In this document: positions 1 through 14,600 of the stretch, piece after piece
Numbering within the stretch: position 1 is the first letter of the stretch
Layout of the letters: the number at the start of each line of letters is the position of its first letter
Origin: Ixodes scapularis
Taxonomy: Eukaryota > Arthropoda > Arachnida > Ixodida > Ixodidae
Direction: 5' to 3'
DNA length: 64,000 nucleotides
NCBI RefSeq assembly: GCF_016920785.2
Contig: NW_024609880.1
Span: 61,021,292 to 61,085,291, forward strand
Program-made: the position numbers and the translations under genes
Notes under the pieces: model-generated
The model's database searches: none
Told to the model about the DNA's origin: nothing
What the model saw: the letters and a program-made list of their open reading frames with translations, nothing else

Positions 1-3000
1 AACATTTAAGAAAACATTAGCTTTGCTACATTTCATTTAAACTACCAGGAACGCTACGTGTTAAACTGAGATATTGGTACTATTTCATGTCTACATTCAG
101 TAAAGGGGAGTAGCATCGTAATTCACCTTAACAGGTGCCAAAAGGTTCCCGAAACTGCGAAACTTGAAGAATGTCTCTTTGAGATTTTACTTCGAGAGCG
201 AACGCTTTGTCAATTACTTAGATCACCCGCTCATCATCTGCTCGGAAAATTCATGTTCAACTGGAACCAAATGTATATAGAAAGCGGCGCTCATGTTCTC
301 AGGTAGATATTAAATATTGTTCTGCTATATCTTTAACCTGCCTAAATATTAGTTTAGACAATAGTCTGAGAAAGCATAGCTTTGTTACTCTCATTAATTA
401 TGTAACATGTAAAATGGTATTACTACCAATGTTTTAATAAAGGACCGCTTGGTATTATGAGAAAATTAACTTAGCCCCAACTGTACCTCTTTAATAATTT
501 CTTGGTCTAATAACGTACTACGTAGTTTCTCCAGCACTGGTTTGAGGGATATTGTTGATGAATATATCTCACCTTTTCCTTCCTTTCATGTGGTCCTCAT
601 AACTGTTGCGCCTAAATTATGTGCTAATATATACCTTTCTGAAATCCGAAAGGGCTCATACTTGACCATTTAACCACCCATAAGTTTTCAATTAATATTT
701 CTTTAGTCGCCTCATCAGGTCCTTAAATCCCTCGAGAAACCCACCTGAAACATCATGGCTCCTTTCGTAGAAGCCCAGGGATCTCGAACACTCTGCACGG
801 TATCCCCAGCAATGGCACAAACTCAGCGGCTCCTTCGGCACACCCGGCAAGCAGGGGCGCTGTCGAAATTGCTCTAAAGTGCGGAACACGCGGGAAGGAC
901 TGCAATCGAACGGTGTCTCAGGAGGAACACAGGCGACGGAGGAACCACTCTTCCCGGTTACCCCACTGATATTGCTTTCACTTTCTCTGTCGCCCAGAGC
1001 AGTTTTTATATAGAGACGAGAGGTTGCCCTAGTTCGCCATCTCCCAAGCGTTCGGCAGCTCAGGGTGTGTGGGGAAGGGAAGTGCTCTTGGGTTGGAAAG
1101 GGAGAGAGGAGGGTGCTTTCCGATGAAGCTAGTTACCCCTTTCCCACCACCCCGAAAAAAATCATCGCTCACTCGTCTTCGCGGATGTCTCTCACGTCCA
1201 GGAGATCCTCCTCCGGTCCTTCAGCCGGTTTCAGAAAGAAAAACATTCTTGTAACTTTCTTCTTCCAGTCACCCTTTCTCAACTTCCACCACATCTTTTT
1301 TGCGGTACTTTGTTGTTTCGCGAGTGTGTTTGTGTCCTTGCCGAAAAAGAAACCTTTAATTTTTTTTCCTGCGTGTTTTGTGAGATTTGGCAGGACGATT
1401 TGACGGTGATCATAAATATCTGGGACCTATTAGCGAAGAGGCATGACCTCAGCGGGATGTAAACTATTGGTGTGCATATTCAACCCGCCTAGCTGTTAGT
1501 TGGTAAAAGTAAAGCTGAACATGTTAGGAAGTTTTTTTGTGTGTTTTTATATTTTAACAAAAAATACGCCTGATTCAAACTCAAAATCAGAAATGCTCAC
1601 AAAAATTAAACCAATTTTTTTTTTTTTAGAATAACGAGGTCATCTGGCGATTGCTAAGAGGGGTGGAACAGACAAGAAAAGAAAATCTCAACGCATAAAA
1701 GGTCAAGTTCTTGTCGCATGATATGCGAAATTGGTATGAGTTTGATATTCGCAGCGGTCAATAATTCTTGACATTGAGCACGAGATGTTTGCACTCTATC
1801 TACCAACAAACACGTAATGCCGTGCTCTGAACCAAATGCAGTAGAAACAGGAAATTAGTTTTTTGTACTGGATGAAAGACAGTATTTGCTCATTTGAGAT
1901 TGTTTAGTGCTGTAACCATAACCTTCAAGTTGAAGTTCCCCAGTAAACTGTTAATGCTTGTTACTTGGTGCAAAACGTGGTTCTGATTTCATAAAACCAA
2001 ATGGCTCCAACCGATCCGTAAGAGCACGTATTGCTTGAAAGAGGTATGTATACACGATGTGAACAAAACTTTCGCCCGTCTCGAATTTCTTTCGACACGA
2101 TCCTCAACAAATGAATTTGCATTACTGCTTTTATGAAACATCACATTATGTCTTCATACTTAACCTATTTGTCTCTAAATTAAATAATGCATCTCCTTTA
2201 ACATGTTCTGTCACGTACAGTATATTCGGTAGTAGTAGCACAGTGGACGACGCCCTAATGAATCAAAACGCATGACTGTGTAAAGTTCACGTTCTTTGGA
2301 GCAGCTCTTTTCTAAACTTTTAAAGTATGTGTTGGGTGTGTGTGTGTTACTTACAATTCATTTTATCACAAAAAAAATGGACTCAAAACTGTGCTGTCAG
2401 ACATCCTTAGAACGGGTGCTGTCCTGCACTTCGACCTTGACACACTTCACATTGTCGTCGTACGTGATTCGGCTTCACAGTAGTTTTAACCTTCTCATAT
2501 ATTGCGGAACCGAGCTCCACGGGAAGGTGCTCGCGCGCTCGCGTACCTCGAGCGTCGATCAAAAGTGTGTACATCACTCTTCACTTCCGAAATCCCACAG
2601 AACTTTGACTCCGAAAATAGACGTTTCGTCGATCGTCATCAACTTCATTCAACGCAGTCGCGTACTCCCTCAGAAAGAACCACTGAACCCGCGGAGCAAA
2701 CGAGTCTTCTGCTAACGAGGCAAAACCGGTTGTTAAGCTTTATTACGGGCTTTTGTCATCGCTTCATTGTACTGAGACAAAATAAAAAGTCTTCTTGACC
2801 AGATATTGAGAAGCCACAATGCTTACAAAAAATTATTTTCTTTTTGATCAGACAATTTCTAACCTCAAGTCGAGCCCCCATGCATTTGTCCATAACAACG
2901 GTCCTAGCAACAGTTTGTTTGGAAGGAAGCGCCATGTTGTCACGTCATCAATATGGGATCGATTGGGGAAAAGCTCAAGCCGAAGCGCCTCTAGAGTTCA

Positions 3001-4917
3001 ATTAAAAACTATACCCTTGGGGACAAAAAAAAATGTATTCATTTGTTTGCGTTTTCGACCCAGCACTCGGTTGACGTTGCCGAACATTACTTCAGCGTTC
3101 GGCTGGAGCTTGTGTTTAATTCGAAAGCACGAGCTCATCAGGAATGCACCTGCCGAATACCGAATACCGACCTAGCACTCATGTCCTATCTATGTTCCGC
3201 GCTCCATCGACGAAGATGACGTCAAGAATCCAATCGTCAGGTCTTGTGTTGAGTCTTGTGTTAAGCACAGATCTCTGTGAGAAACCAACCGGGCAAAGCA
3301 CCTCTTATAGTTTGAATTCCTCGCAAATGCCTTCAAATGCGTAATCAAAAACGCACTTGCATGTACACATTGGAAAATTGTCGAATAACAATAACGTGGG
3401 TGATGAAGGGAGTTCGTGTGTTTTTATTGATTTTGCTGCGAAATGTATACAAATGCCCTACCTTTTGTGCCTTGCCATTTTGCAAGCGCCAATGTCCGGA
3501 TAGCCACACCTTCCAGTGTCGCGACTTGTGTAATCTCTAAACTTCGTGTCAGCTTTATATAAGGCCCGCTTGCACACCTTGCGTATTGTTCGAGAGTTGT
3601 TCCATCTGAATATCCCACATCTCGTGCTGAATGGCGCAACTTGCTTCCATCAGAGCACCGTAAGCTATGCTGCATCACGCGATGACCTCTGAAGAATAAA
3701 GGTACAACTAATCGGAAACGTCACCTCGAGTGCGAGCTGTCGAGGGTGGGGTTGTCGCAGTCGCAGCGTCTCCTTTTATGAATTCGGCATACATGAATAC
3801 AAGATGGAGTGATTCATTTGCTTTTTTTTTAAAGGAATCTTTGGTAAGCACCTATTTGGCACGAGATTATCAAATATCTCCCGTGTGACCGAACACTTTG
3901 AGGCCCCTTCACAATGAAAGATCTGCATAAATTAGTTTGTCATCACAATCTGCCTGTGACTTTTCTTGCCACGAATGAACCTAACACAAAGCTGATGTAA
4001 AGATGGACTTACAAATGAATACGTTCGATTAGAACAATCATAGTGGTTTTTTTTTTTTTTAAGGATTAAGTGTTTTGAAACCTCCAATATTAAAAGATAT
4101 GACCAGGCGTTCAAATACAGCTTTTCGTCTTGTTTTGTTGCGTGTTTCTTTATACAGAGGGAAGTTATGCAGCCTCTATGGGCGTCTGGGACCTCCGCTT
4201 TAGTTGCGAAATTTAACCAGTGCAGTAACAATTCTAGACTGCGGTCTTTAACGTGCATCACGCAGTAGTGATACATGACCATACCCCGATTAATGCTCAT
4301 CCAGACCGAAAGGGGCAGCGATGGGGGTTGAAAAGTACAAGAAAAAAAGGATAGCTGTAAGCCAAGAGCATAAACCTCGGAGTCTAAACAGGACTCTGAC
4401 TTTTACTTAACGAGAACTTCAGTAATCATTAAAGTTTTTATCGGAGTTCAACAAATAAATACTTTTTTTTACTCACAGGTGGTCCGAGTTTACGTAAACG
4501 TATGCATCATATTTAGAGAAGGTATTTATTTAGTCAATTAGGTCATTCAAACTTGGTTATGAAAGCGCCATTTGAGATAGGCACATTAAATTCATTCTCA
4601 AAACAAAAACAAATTACAAGTTCATGCTCACCAATTCTACAAAACCAGCCGTGTAACTGCGAAGCACACCATTAAAAGTAGAGGTGTTCTGTTCTAACGT
4701 GCTCTTCACAACGTTGGGACTCACGCCAGAAAGGGGGAGATCTATCCGCGACTCCAGCGAACTATAGAGGGCGCGCTGATTAGGTCAAATGGCGAACGAA
4801 AGAAGATCGTTTTTGTCGTTTAGCACGCGGACCGCCACAAATTTTTCGCATTGCAGCTTAAAATCCGTGTTACTTATTAAAGCAAATCGATTTTTTGACG
4901 GTGGAAAACTTTTTCTA

Positions 4918-4974
4918 GTCAGTGCGACGGAATGAAATGGCGGAAGTCAGTGCGCAGGAATGACACGGTGGAAG
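4918..4974. repeat. Two-copy tandem repeat of about 28 bp
   Basis: Two adjacent copies begin with gtcagtgcg and continue through a shared ggaatga and ggtgga/ggcgga core. The copies differ at several bases. No function is suggested. Confidence 0.5.
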
Positions 4975-5457
4975 CACATAAATAGTTACTGGAAAAAATG
5001 TTCATTTCTATGCTGCCTACAAGGACCAAGGAGCGATAGCAGACGACCAGAGTAGAACCGTCCTCCTCTCTTCAGCTTCTCGACGTTGCCGCTATGCGGC
5101 GTCGATTTCGCTTGAGTCGCCAATAGCCTCCGACAGTATAAGGCAGTCTTTGTGATTCGTTTTTTGGTGTTGTTATCGGCTGATATCGCAATCTAATTCG
5201 ATCTAGAGCAATAATAAACTGATCGATACTCGCCACACCCTGCGTTTTTTAGGTTGCCAGTGATTATAGCCATATTCTGCTGTTCGTATGTGGCCTAGGT
5301 TAACATTATCTAGTTGGATGTCGCGTATCACGCTCCAGCTTTTGCATCAAAATGAATTGAAACAACGAGTGTGTGCCCCTTTTATTTTTTCTTCCCCTAA
5401 AATAAAATATGAAAATACCGTCGCCCGAAACTTTTAAGCGACCACGAACCCAGTTTG

Positions 5458-5495
5458 AAATCTAGTTTGCAGACAATTGTCTGCAAATTGGATTT
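5458..5495. repeat. Inverted repeat with 19-bp arms and no loop
   Basis: The arms 5458-5476 and 5477-5495 are near-perfect reverse complements meeting at the centre caattg. Nearby copies of 'aaatccagtt' and 'aacccagtt' suggest a decayed MITE rather than a regulatory hairpin. Confidence 0.55.
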
Positions 5496-8400
5496 CTTGT
5501 TTCCAGCGAGAAATCCAGTTAGATTTTCTGTTCCACAACCCAGTTGGCAAAAAGTTATCCTGTTGTATTTTTTTCGGTAGGGATGGTTAAAGCGGTCGCG
5601 CTGAAGAATGAATGTCTACGCTCCGTTTTGAAGCCAGCCATTTTGAATTAAACCATATTGATGATCCCGTAAATAAATACTTTTCTGGGTGCTTATATAA
5701 CACTCACCGAAACTGTAAAATAACTTCTTTTTTTTTTCAAACACCAGCGCAAATAAGTTGACATTGCAATCCTGAATAAAAAATTAGGAATATATTAAAA
5801 CTGGCAAACTCTATCATGTAGAACAAAATCAAAGCGCGTTTGCAGTGTAAGCTATTTCCAGGAGCACAATCAGCGGATTTGCAAATCTTCATACCACAGC
5901 CTAATTCCTTCTTCAGATTTTCATAGCCCTAGGTTTCGCCGTAGCTGAAGTTCTATTTTAGGAAACACAATCGCGGCAACACATTTCCACTGTGCATGAC
6001 CTGGTATCGGCGCTTAAAGGTGACGTAAAACTCACCATATTTGAATAGATACGCTCGGTCTGCAAAGTCGATTAACAGGACTGCACATCCTGTCTCTTAT
6101 GCCAATGGATCTACTGTCTCGTAGGAAGCGTTTGATAATATACTGATAAAAAGTAGGTGGACGACCAGATGGTCTGATTTTACGCTACATTAGAACTACA
6201 AAAAAATCTTGAGGTGACACGCGCTTTTACGAAATGCGAATACATTTTCTGGTTCAAACTCGATTTGCAACGGAGCAGCTCCGAGGTCGGAAGTAAGCAA
6301 ACTTTTCATTCTATGGAGTCGAAAAGTCGCGTTGGTAGTAAGCAAACTCAACTTGTTGGCCTCTCCTGCAATGTGTATAGCTTTTTTGTTTGGTTTTTGT
6401 ATAGTTTAAAGAATATTCTATTTCCGGGGCGGCCATATTTTTTTGACGGAACACATTCGAATTCAAATGAACGCATGAAGACCACGTGTTACCATCTAGC
6501 AGCCGTTATTTACAAACGGCGCACTGTCATGAGCATTGATCAGATTAAACCTACACTTACGACCATAACAGTTATACACAAGGTCGCAAATGTCTGCACG
6601 CGTTAATGAACAATAAAGGAGGGATCAATTAAACAAACTTTAATTCAAGAAGACAATATATATTTATTAACCACACAAATATAAAACAGCTTTAATCATT
6701 AAATATTCAGTCAAAGTGTAGTACGGCTGAGTTTACAAGCTCAACCAACGTGAGGTGGGTGTTTTGGAGACATTCACGACGTAAAAAGAGTGTCATCACA
6801 TCGAGATTCGTACATTTTCTTACGTTTGATTGTATTTCGTTTATTGTGTCCGTTTACAGTATTCTCAAGAAAGGTTAGTGATCACCAGTACCGCACCTGT
6901 TTTCTCTCACTATTAACCTAAAAGGAAAAGCTAAAAGTTTAAAATATATATCATTGGGCATTTTTATCTGTGTGCCAAAATAAAATCCAAAGGCGAAGGG
7001 AAGTCACTTACATATCTAAGTAACTCAATATATAAATAGTCAACATATAGACTACACCTCATTTAATCACAATTAACAAAAACAGCTCGGAAAAATAAGT
7101 GACCACAAGAGTTAGCAAGCATGATATCATAACACAACGAAAGAACAAAAGGGGCAAAAGTACGCTCTTTCCACCTCCCAAAATGGAGTGCTTTGCGTCA
7201 GCGTCGACAAACTTAACACATCCAGACCGACAGCTTATGAGGTTTTTACACAAACAGAAAAGTTTATTTTATTTTCTAAGCAAATTAGCTGCATAGCTCA
7301 CCTTAGTGCCACTAAATAAGCTACGCTTCAGAGTAACGACACTTGGCCATATTGTGTCTTAAAATCATAGTTGCCAGTTATCTGAAGCTTTATCTGAAAC
7401 CACAGGAAACGCTTTTCCGCCCTCCACAAATGTTTAAACAGTCAGCAACAGAGCAAATAAATATCACATGAGCTTCCTAACACCGAATATAATGCTGATA
7501 AGTCGCACTTTTGAATCATAACGATCGGCAGTTGTGTCTGCTCTGCATACGAGCCAAAATGGCGGCGCCCGCAACAATGTCGGGAAACGGAGTTCCGATA
7601 CTCTAAGCGCAGCACATTTAGTGGCTCTAGCTCAGCTCTTAGAAAATAGAATAAACTAAGATTTGCTCTCGGGTCGCTAAATAAACATATATTTCCCTTT
7701 CAAACTTTCGAAAACGTGACGACGTTTTCACACTTTGAGATGTCTATCCTCCCGAACGACATTCAAGTTTTTGCCGTGCACTGGGTCAGATAAAACTGTT
7801 TTGGCTGAGTATATCTATAGTAGGTGATGTGTGTACCAGAACCTAGAATAGGTAAAAGTTAGTGTTGAAGACCTGCAGGCAAATTTCCCGGTTTCTAGTT
7901 ACCGCTGATTTAATTAGGACCAACGTTGTTCCCTCACTTTGCCCTTTGTCAGAACAAGGGCACCTTGTTACTCCGTCCCTAGCCGAACGCTGTTTTCTTG
8001 CCGTTGTGAATGCATTGTTTTGCGATGCATTGTGAAGACAAACGAACGCTCCCGGCAAGCATATGTCTCCCATCATAAAATGAATGAATGGATGGATGAT
8101 GGATGGTATTGACTGTACCCTTTGTTTCCGGCGGTAGCTTGCGCAATATAGTGTAGAAACATTTCCATCCCTTCCTCTTTAAATATTGCTACACATTATG
8201 TGTCTAAATCACCTACCACGTAAATTGTGTATATAAACATGCTACTTTAAACCTTTTTCACGAATCTTCTAACTTACTGCATTGCCAACAAAATCATTTG
8301 TTCCCCCGTTCTTCGATCATAACCAGCAAAACCAAGGGCTAGGCAAGTGCTGATTGTTGGGCGAGTTCGTATTGTACGTGAGAAAACATGATTGCGCTTT

Positions 8401-11400
8401 AAGGCAAGGACGGAGGAAGAAACCAAAGGCTCTCTCCAAATCGGTTGCCTATTTAGGGAGAGCAGGACAAAGCTACGTGCATTATAACAGAACACATTCT
8501 AGCGTTTAATTATCTCTTGAAATATAATACCGACGTGACTTTGTCCACAACACTCACATTCTGGTCTCAAACAGCGAGAAGCTTTCCCGTCAATTATCGA
8601 ACACATATTCATTTCGTTTTACATGCTTTTCTGACCTGCAAATTGCTAAAGCTGGTTTTTCTTGTCTTTTTCTTTCACACTTTTTCTTTTATTAATCTTT
8701 TACTTTCTTTTCCACTGAACTAATTTGGTCAGCCAAATCACTAGTTCATAAAAGTTTAAATGTGAGCGTTCGGGTTTCGTTCGTCCATTTTGTGTTTTCA
8801 TGTTTTCATGTATGTAAAACTTCCGTGCCTGTCGCGTATCCTCCATTTCAGTTGACTTTTGTTCAAATTTCAATTTACTAATGGCCCCTTTGCTTTCAAA
8901 TGTGAGCCAGCCAGTTCATTTCTTCCTGTAAACCTTCCTTTGGAGTGTTCTGACACGCCCCCAGTGCCAACATACCTACGCTCCTTTGTCGGAATTCTAA
9001 TCCTGATTGAACCTCTTACCTCATGCAAAGTACCATACTGGCAAATATAGACCAGGAACCATCACTCCTTTTCATATATCTCCTACTCTTTCATATTAAT
9101 TTTAATTCCAGAGTGCCTTGAGTTTTATAATAGATGAATATGTTTTCCCTTTCCTAATTGAATCGCATTATGCTCCTTTATATATTTCCTTCACTAATTG
9201 AGCCATACATCAAAATACGTGTATTTCACTACAAGGTCTGTTTTTTACAATGTCGTGTATTTTAGGGAGCTGTCTAAGACACAGACCCAAGATGTACCCT
9301 TCCTCTTCACATGTCCCAGTTAGTTCCCGCACTGTATTTTGGGATATTTGTAATAAGTATTATGTACGGGTTCGAATGAAAAGCGAACACTGAAGCGCGT
9401 GGCAGTCGACGCATGCCGCGCCTCGTGGAGTCCTCTGAATACTGATAAAGCTGTGGTGTGGAGAGTAGGGAGCTGCGAGGGTGTGCGTCCTACTCAGATA
9501 TGTTTGACCATCGTCCAGCACAACTTAAGGTTCGACGTTGCACCGGTAGTACGCTCAAAAGTCCGTTACTGTTCGCATTTTATTCGAACTCGATAGTACT
9601 ACGACTGTTGAAAGGCTGCCCCTTGTTGCGTCACACGACATAATATTACTGTTCAAACTTTCTGCATCAAAATTTTATTTCCACGTTTGTTATACAATAT
9701 CAAAAAATTCACAGTAGTTTCTTTTAAGAACTTAAGCAGTAATTTATTGCAACGTTTTACAGTTTTTTAACAGTTTTAGTAGATAGCCTCCGCCAAGTCA
9801 GTCGAAAAATATGATAAAAAAACATTGTTCTCTAAAGTATGTTTCAAATATTTCAGGGGCACCTGTGAAATAAGATATGGAAAAGGTATTTAGCGAGTAA
9901 TTTATACCTGCTCACTACATATATGTTCAATAAAAGGGTATCAGATGACTGACTAAAAAATAGATGAAAAACGTTAATGGGGATCGTGGAGATACTCGTC
10001 GTAGCATAACGAGCTTTGTGAAGAAAGCGCAGGAACATTTCATGACGTCATGTTCGGCACTACATCGTTACGCATCGAAATCGTTAAAATTTTTCTACCA
10101 TCCATACACAAATATCCGCCAACATTCATTACCTTCCCTTCGGTTTCAGTCAGAGTTCTGATCGTAACTTTGGGCACCCCTTCCTACGCGCCCCTTTTGC
10201 AAAAACCACCGAGACGAGAATGTTAATTCAAACTCGTCTGAAATCTCCGCAATCGGTCACGCATCGAGACACGGGCTCAAATGAAGCTCGTCTATTTAAA
10301 AAAGGGAGTAGAAAAGCACGCACGCATCAACCAGACGCATCGGCAGCTACAACACCCGAAAGGGTTCTCCAACCCATCACTTCCAAACTTGTCAGTCCAG
10401 TTCCCAAACTCTGGACCGGGACGGACCACCAAAAAGACACCAGAGCGTGTCTGAAACTAGGCTTGAAAGTAAAGGAGTAGCCCATTAACATTCCGGGCGC
10501 ATAATTTTATATCGGTGTTTCAACCAACCTGTCCTGGGAGAGAAACGCAGAGCGTCCATGTGAAGCCTGATGTCTCCGATGAGACCTCCAAACAAGAGAA
10601 AAAAGGGTTCTTATCGCGCACCTGTCAGGCTGCGCATTGGGAGTGTCTCGGCGAGTTTCTTGACCTTGAAAATATTTGTTGTTTTCTTGCCTCGTGGAAT
10701 TCTTATCATTTGAGTTCCCTGTGCTCCTGGGTTGAAATGAGCCCTATTAAGTCCCTGGATGCCGGCTAAGAGTTGCGAGCCCTGTCGAAACTTGGGGATG
10801 CGTGTATTCGAAGCACGCCACGGTTTGAATTGACTGAGAAAAAATAAGATTATTCCACGTCGAAGCATATCCAAGAAAACTTACTTTTTTTATACCTGTT
10901 TCGCAAAGTCAGAACTTGAATATTTCGAAGCACTCTCAGAGTGAAGTTAGATTATATTGGGGGGGCCACCTGAGCTATAGTGAACATTTATGACTGTGCA
11001 GGTAACAAGGCACAAAGCGCGACACTGTTAGCACCAAAAAGCCGCTGCCAAGTTGTGGTTTTCTCTAATAATTTGTTATAACGGTCTATTATCAAAAATA
11101 TTCTTACATTGCGTCACTATATCATACGGTTCATCAACCTAAGTTGTAAAATATTATGTTCGTCATAGCCCTGCTTCATAAAAATGCGAAAAAGCACCGA
11201 TGCCGTCTTCATGCTCACTGTGTAGCACAGTGTACCTAACTATGCAGAAGGCAACTTTGTCTGCTTCTTGCACAGGGGATGCGATGATGTCAGCTCTTTT
11301 CGGCTGACTGAAAAATAATGGTGGGTTGACCTCAAGGCACATTGCATTCAACCCAACCACTATCCTTTAAATAAAAATCCAATCAGAAATCGGCGTCGTT

Positions 11401-11454
11401 CTGACATCACCGCAAACCCTGCGCAAGAAGCAGACGACTTGCTCTCCGCGTAGT

Positions 11455-11619
11455 CACTGACAGCTTAAGAAAGCAGGGTGCGGCTTATTGCGTTCCGGCT
11501 TCTTGCTTCCTGATTGGTCCTTCGGCGTTCGTATCGGTAAATGCTGCAATCTCATTGGCTGGAGAAATATAATGAGATGCCCGGGACTCCCCACGGTCTG
11601 CATTCCTTAAGCTGCCGAG
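11455..11619. mobile_element. MITE-like element, CTGACAGCTTAAG terminal repeat
   Basis: The left end carries cactgacagcttaag and the right end carries its imperfect reverse complement (ccttaagctgccgag), about 165 bp apart, with no coding capacity. The same terminal sequence recurs at 57180 and 62095, so this is a repeat family. The TIRs suggest a non-autonomous DNA transposon; the superfamily is not clear. Confidence 0.6.
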
Positions 11620-14600
11620 AACTATGGGTGTGGCCATGATAAAGTGTTATTTAGATCAGGATGAGCAAGCGCTTCACATCGACAATTGCACACCAATTAT
11701 ACGCGCCGCTAACACATAAGTCAATTCATAATAATGCGTTCACCCCTATGAGCCAACGTACTAGTTTTGAACTTTAACAAAATAAGTTTCTATGCACCTA
11801 AACAACAAATCTTTAATGTTTATTGTTTTTTTGTTTGTTTTTTTTAGCTTTGATTTCCGTATTTAGGCCTTTCTGGAGAAGAGCCAAGACCAACCGACCG
11901 GGTCGCTTCTCTGGTGTTCTTTGTGTCTCCAGGAGCTCGCGAACGTCAAGTGCCCCGAGAACGTCAACTTTCGCGTATTTTACAACATCCTCCGTACGTG
12001 GAACTTGACCATTACATTTTCGTCGAAATTGTTTTTCGCGGTAGTTATTTATCGGGGCCTTTTATTTCGCTCTCCGCTTTTTTTAGTGATGGTCCAATAC
12101 TCTAATTTTGAAATATTACAAAGAGCATAGTGCCACTCAAGCATTTGATCGCAATTCTACTCCGAGTAATTTCATTGTCACGAGCAGTGATGCTGAATGG
12201 CAGTTCTACACTAAACATATATTCTTGATAGTCTCTAAATACCTGAATGTTGTAATCTAAGGCAGAAATTCCCAGCCAGTAACGAATTAGAGCTAACATT
12301 TAGACTTAGTAAAATTAAATACCTTGAGAGGTCCAGCCTGTTGCTTATTCTTTAATTTTTTTTTAGATTTTCAATGTGTATCGCACATTGGGTCAAGGTT
12401 GTTTCGTCCCGCCAGATTTTTTATAAAAAATAAAATATTGCATCTTCTTGCACTTTCGCCACATCGTGTGTCTCAGCGTTCTTAATAAGTAAAGTCAGCC
12501 CTATGTTAAGCTGAGTCTACGATAGTTATATGGCATTAATAGGCAAGAGAAACTCGTAACATTGTGTCTTAGAGACACTACAGAATTTGCTTCGCAGCCC
12601 TAGACTCCCTGTGATAGTTTTCAAATGACCGAGTCACAAAAGAGCAGCTATTGTTGATATTATGAACAAAATAAGTGCAGCCAAAACACAACTTTATTGC
12701 GCTTCATGTTCCAGCGTGCAATGACACTTATATATTTACTCTCGTAAGGGTGTGAAAATTGTGTTTTCGGACTTGCACAGACGGCTATAGGTTTTCGTCA
12801 ACCCTTGTTTCAAATTATACATATTTTTTATTGTACCTTAGTGCGTTGTTGCAGGGAACACGTCATTTCTAAAAGGTATAAAAAGGATGTAAAAACGTGT
12901 GCGATGATGCCCTTGTCCGCTCCCTTCAAACAGCTTAAGCGTATGTTTTCTTAGCAACTACATCAAATAAATATTGCTCATAAGAAGGATTTTTCCCTGG
13001 AGATATTTTCCTCGAAATTTGAGATATTGTGCTTTATGCTGCGTCTTCAGGACAACAAATCAACATACTTATAACCTTCGTACCTGCAGAGACAGTCAAC
13101 TGTAACTGAGTATCTTTCAATTGTCAAGCATATAAGACGCTGGAGCAGTCAGCTGGGTTTGTGACGAAGGTATTTGGAAGGTCTTGCCTGTCAACTTGTT
13201 GCGACTTGAAAACAAAATCCCTAGGATGCTGCTAACAGTTCCAGCATTTTATGTTAGGGTGTTCGGAAGCACACTGAGGATGTTGCCGTAACGTAATTGG
13301 GGTGTTAGCCCTGGGTAAGCAAATTTAAACCCTTCATTATGTGAATGTTCTCACTTGTGTGTCAAAACTTAACTGAATTCAGATTCAATCAAGCCGTCGA
13401 CTTCTCGTTGCTAAATAACGAGAGGTCAACGGCTTGTTCCAAGCAAACATACTGCTTACATCTATATTTTCATTAGATAAAATAGGCCGCATTTCTTCTC
13501 ACCTGTCAAACTCACATTCCATTCAAAACATGAGCAAGAGAAGCCCACTCCTCTGCTCCCAAATAAACTACCGTGAATGAAGCGCTTCAACCTGTACAGA
13601 TCTTCATAAAAGCTGGAAGGAATGAGGAAGCACGTACATTTCCTACGAATAAGATGCCGTACCTTACGAAGAAAATAATAACGAAAAAAGCAAATTCATG
13701 AAAGTAGTCGGAATTTCGAAGCCGTCTCGGAACCTACTCACAACCGGGTAGTACTTGAAGAAAAAAAACACTAAGGAATTTGATGAAGAAAAGAAGAGAA
13801 CGAAAGCAGGTAGACATGACGCAATTCCTAATGGTAGATCGCGAGTCGTCGAAATAACAAGAGCCTTAACGCATCGAGAAGCTACCCCGAGCGCACGCCG
13901 TAATTTGGACATTAGGAAACATCTTCGGGGAGAGAAACTAGGCTACACCTTCCTCACCACGATTTTTGCACCCTTAAACTCATCATGAGCTCAAAATTTT
14001 TTGTTCTTTTTCTTAAATTTTTTTTACTGTTTCTGCGTTTTTTATTTTTTTTTTTATTTACGCGTTTTTTTAGTTAAACTACATGCAGGACTTTTCTACG
14101 TGCCCTCAACGTAGCCTGCGCCGCGAGAGCGTGGTCATAAAGCCGTTAAAAAAAAAAGAACGGATATGGAGCGTTATGGCGACCGTGCGGAAAGGCAGCG
14201 CAAAAGAAAAAAACGGTAAGCCGGTAGGATCCAGGCCCGTCTTGATGGGTGGCATCCGAAACACGCGTATGCTGCGAAAGTGCACTTCTGTAATGATGGC
14301 GTTCGGCGAGTTTCACCGAAGCGCTGTCAGAAACGGTGCGCGGATGTTTCGCTTTTTACACGAGGAAATATGGATGAGGCATCAGGATGAAAATGAACAA
14401 CGGGAAAACGCATGCTCGAAATAAGTGGGATTCATACATGTACCGTAATCGTCCCCACGTCAATTATTATCACTTCCAAGCATCTCTTCGGTTTTTTTTT
14501 TTTTTTTATGGGAACGTTACATGGTTTTTGCAGTTATATTTAAGGGGGTGGAATAAATAGATAACTATAAAACGAATCTCCGAAATAATATTTCAAGGAA

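Larger units (their letters stand above)
1..11454. other. Gene-free stretch, AT-rich
   Basis: I see no gene here. Open frames are short, lack recognisable motifs and overlap on both strands. A short tandem duplication (4918-4974), one perfect hairpin (5458-5495), homopolymer T runs (for example near 1616 and 4050) and a small GATG/GAATG simple repeat near 8078-8107 are the only structures that stand out. A fragment of an upstream gene or very small exons cannot be excluded by eye. Confidence 0.5.

Noticed and set aside
3424..3678. Minus-strand 84-codon frame near a TATATAAGG sequence
   Set aside because: No domain and the opposite strand is also open; the TATA-like word alone is not evidence.
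14083..14424. 113-codon basic frame
   Set aside because: No recognisable motif, low-complexity Lys/Arg composition, sits after a poly-T tract.
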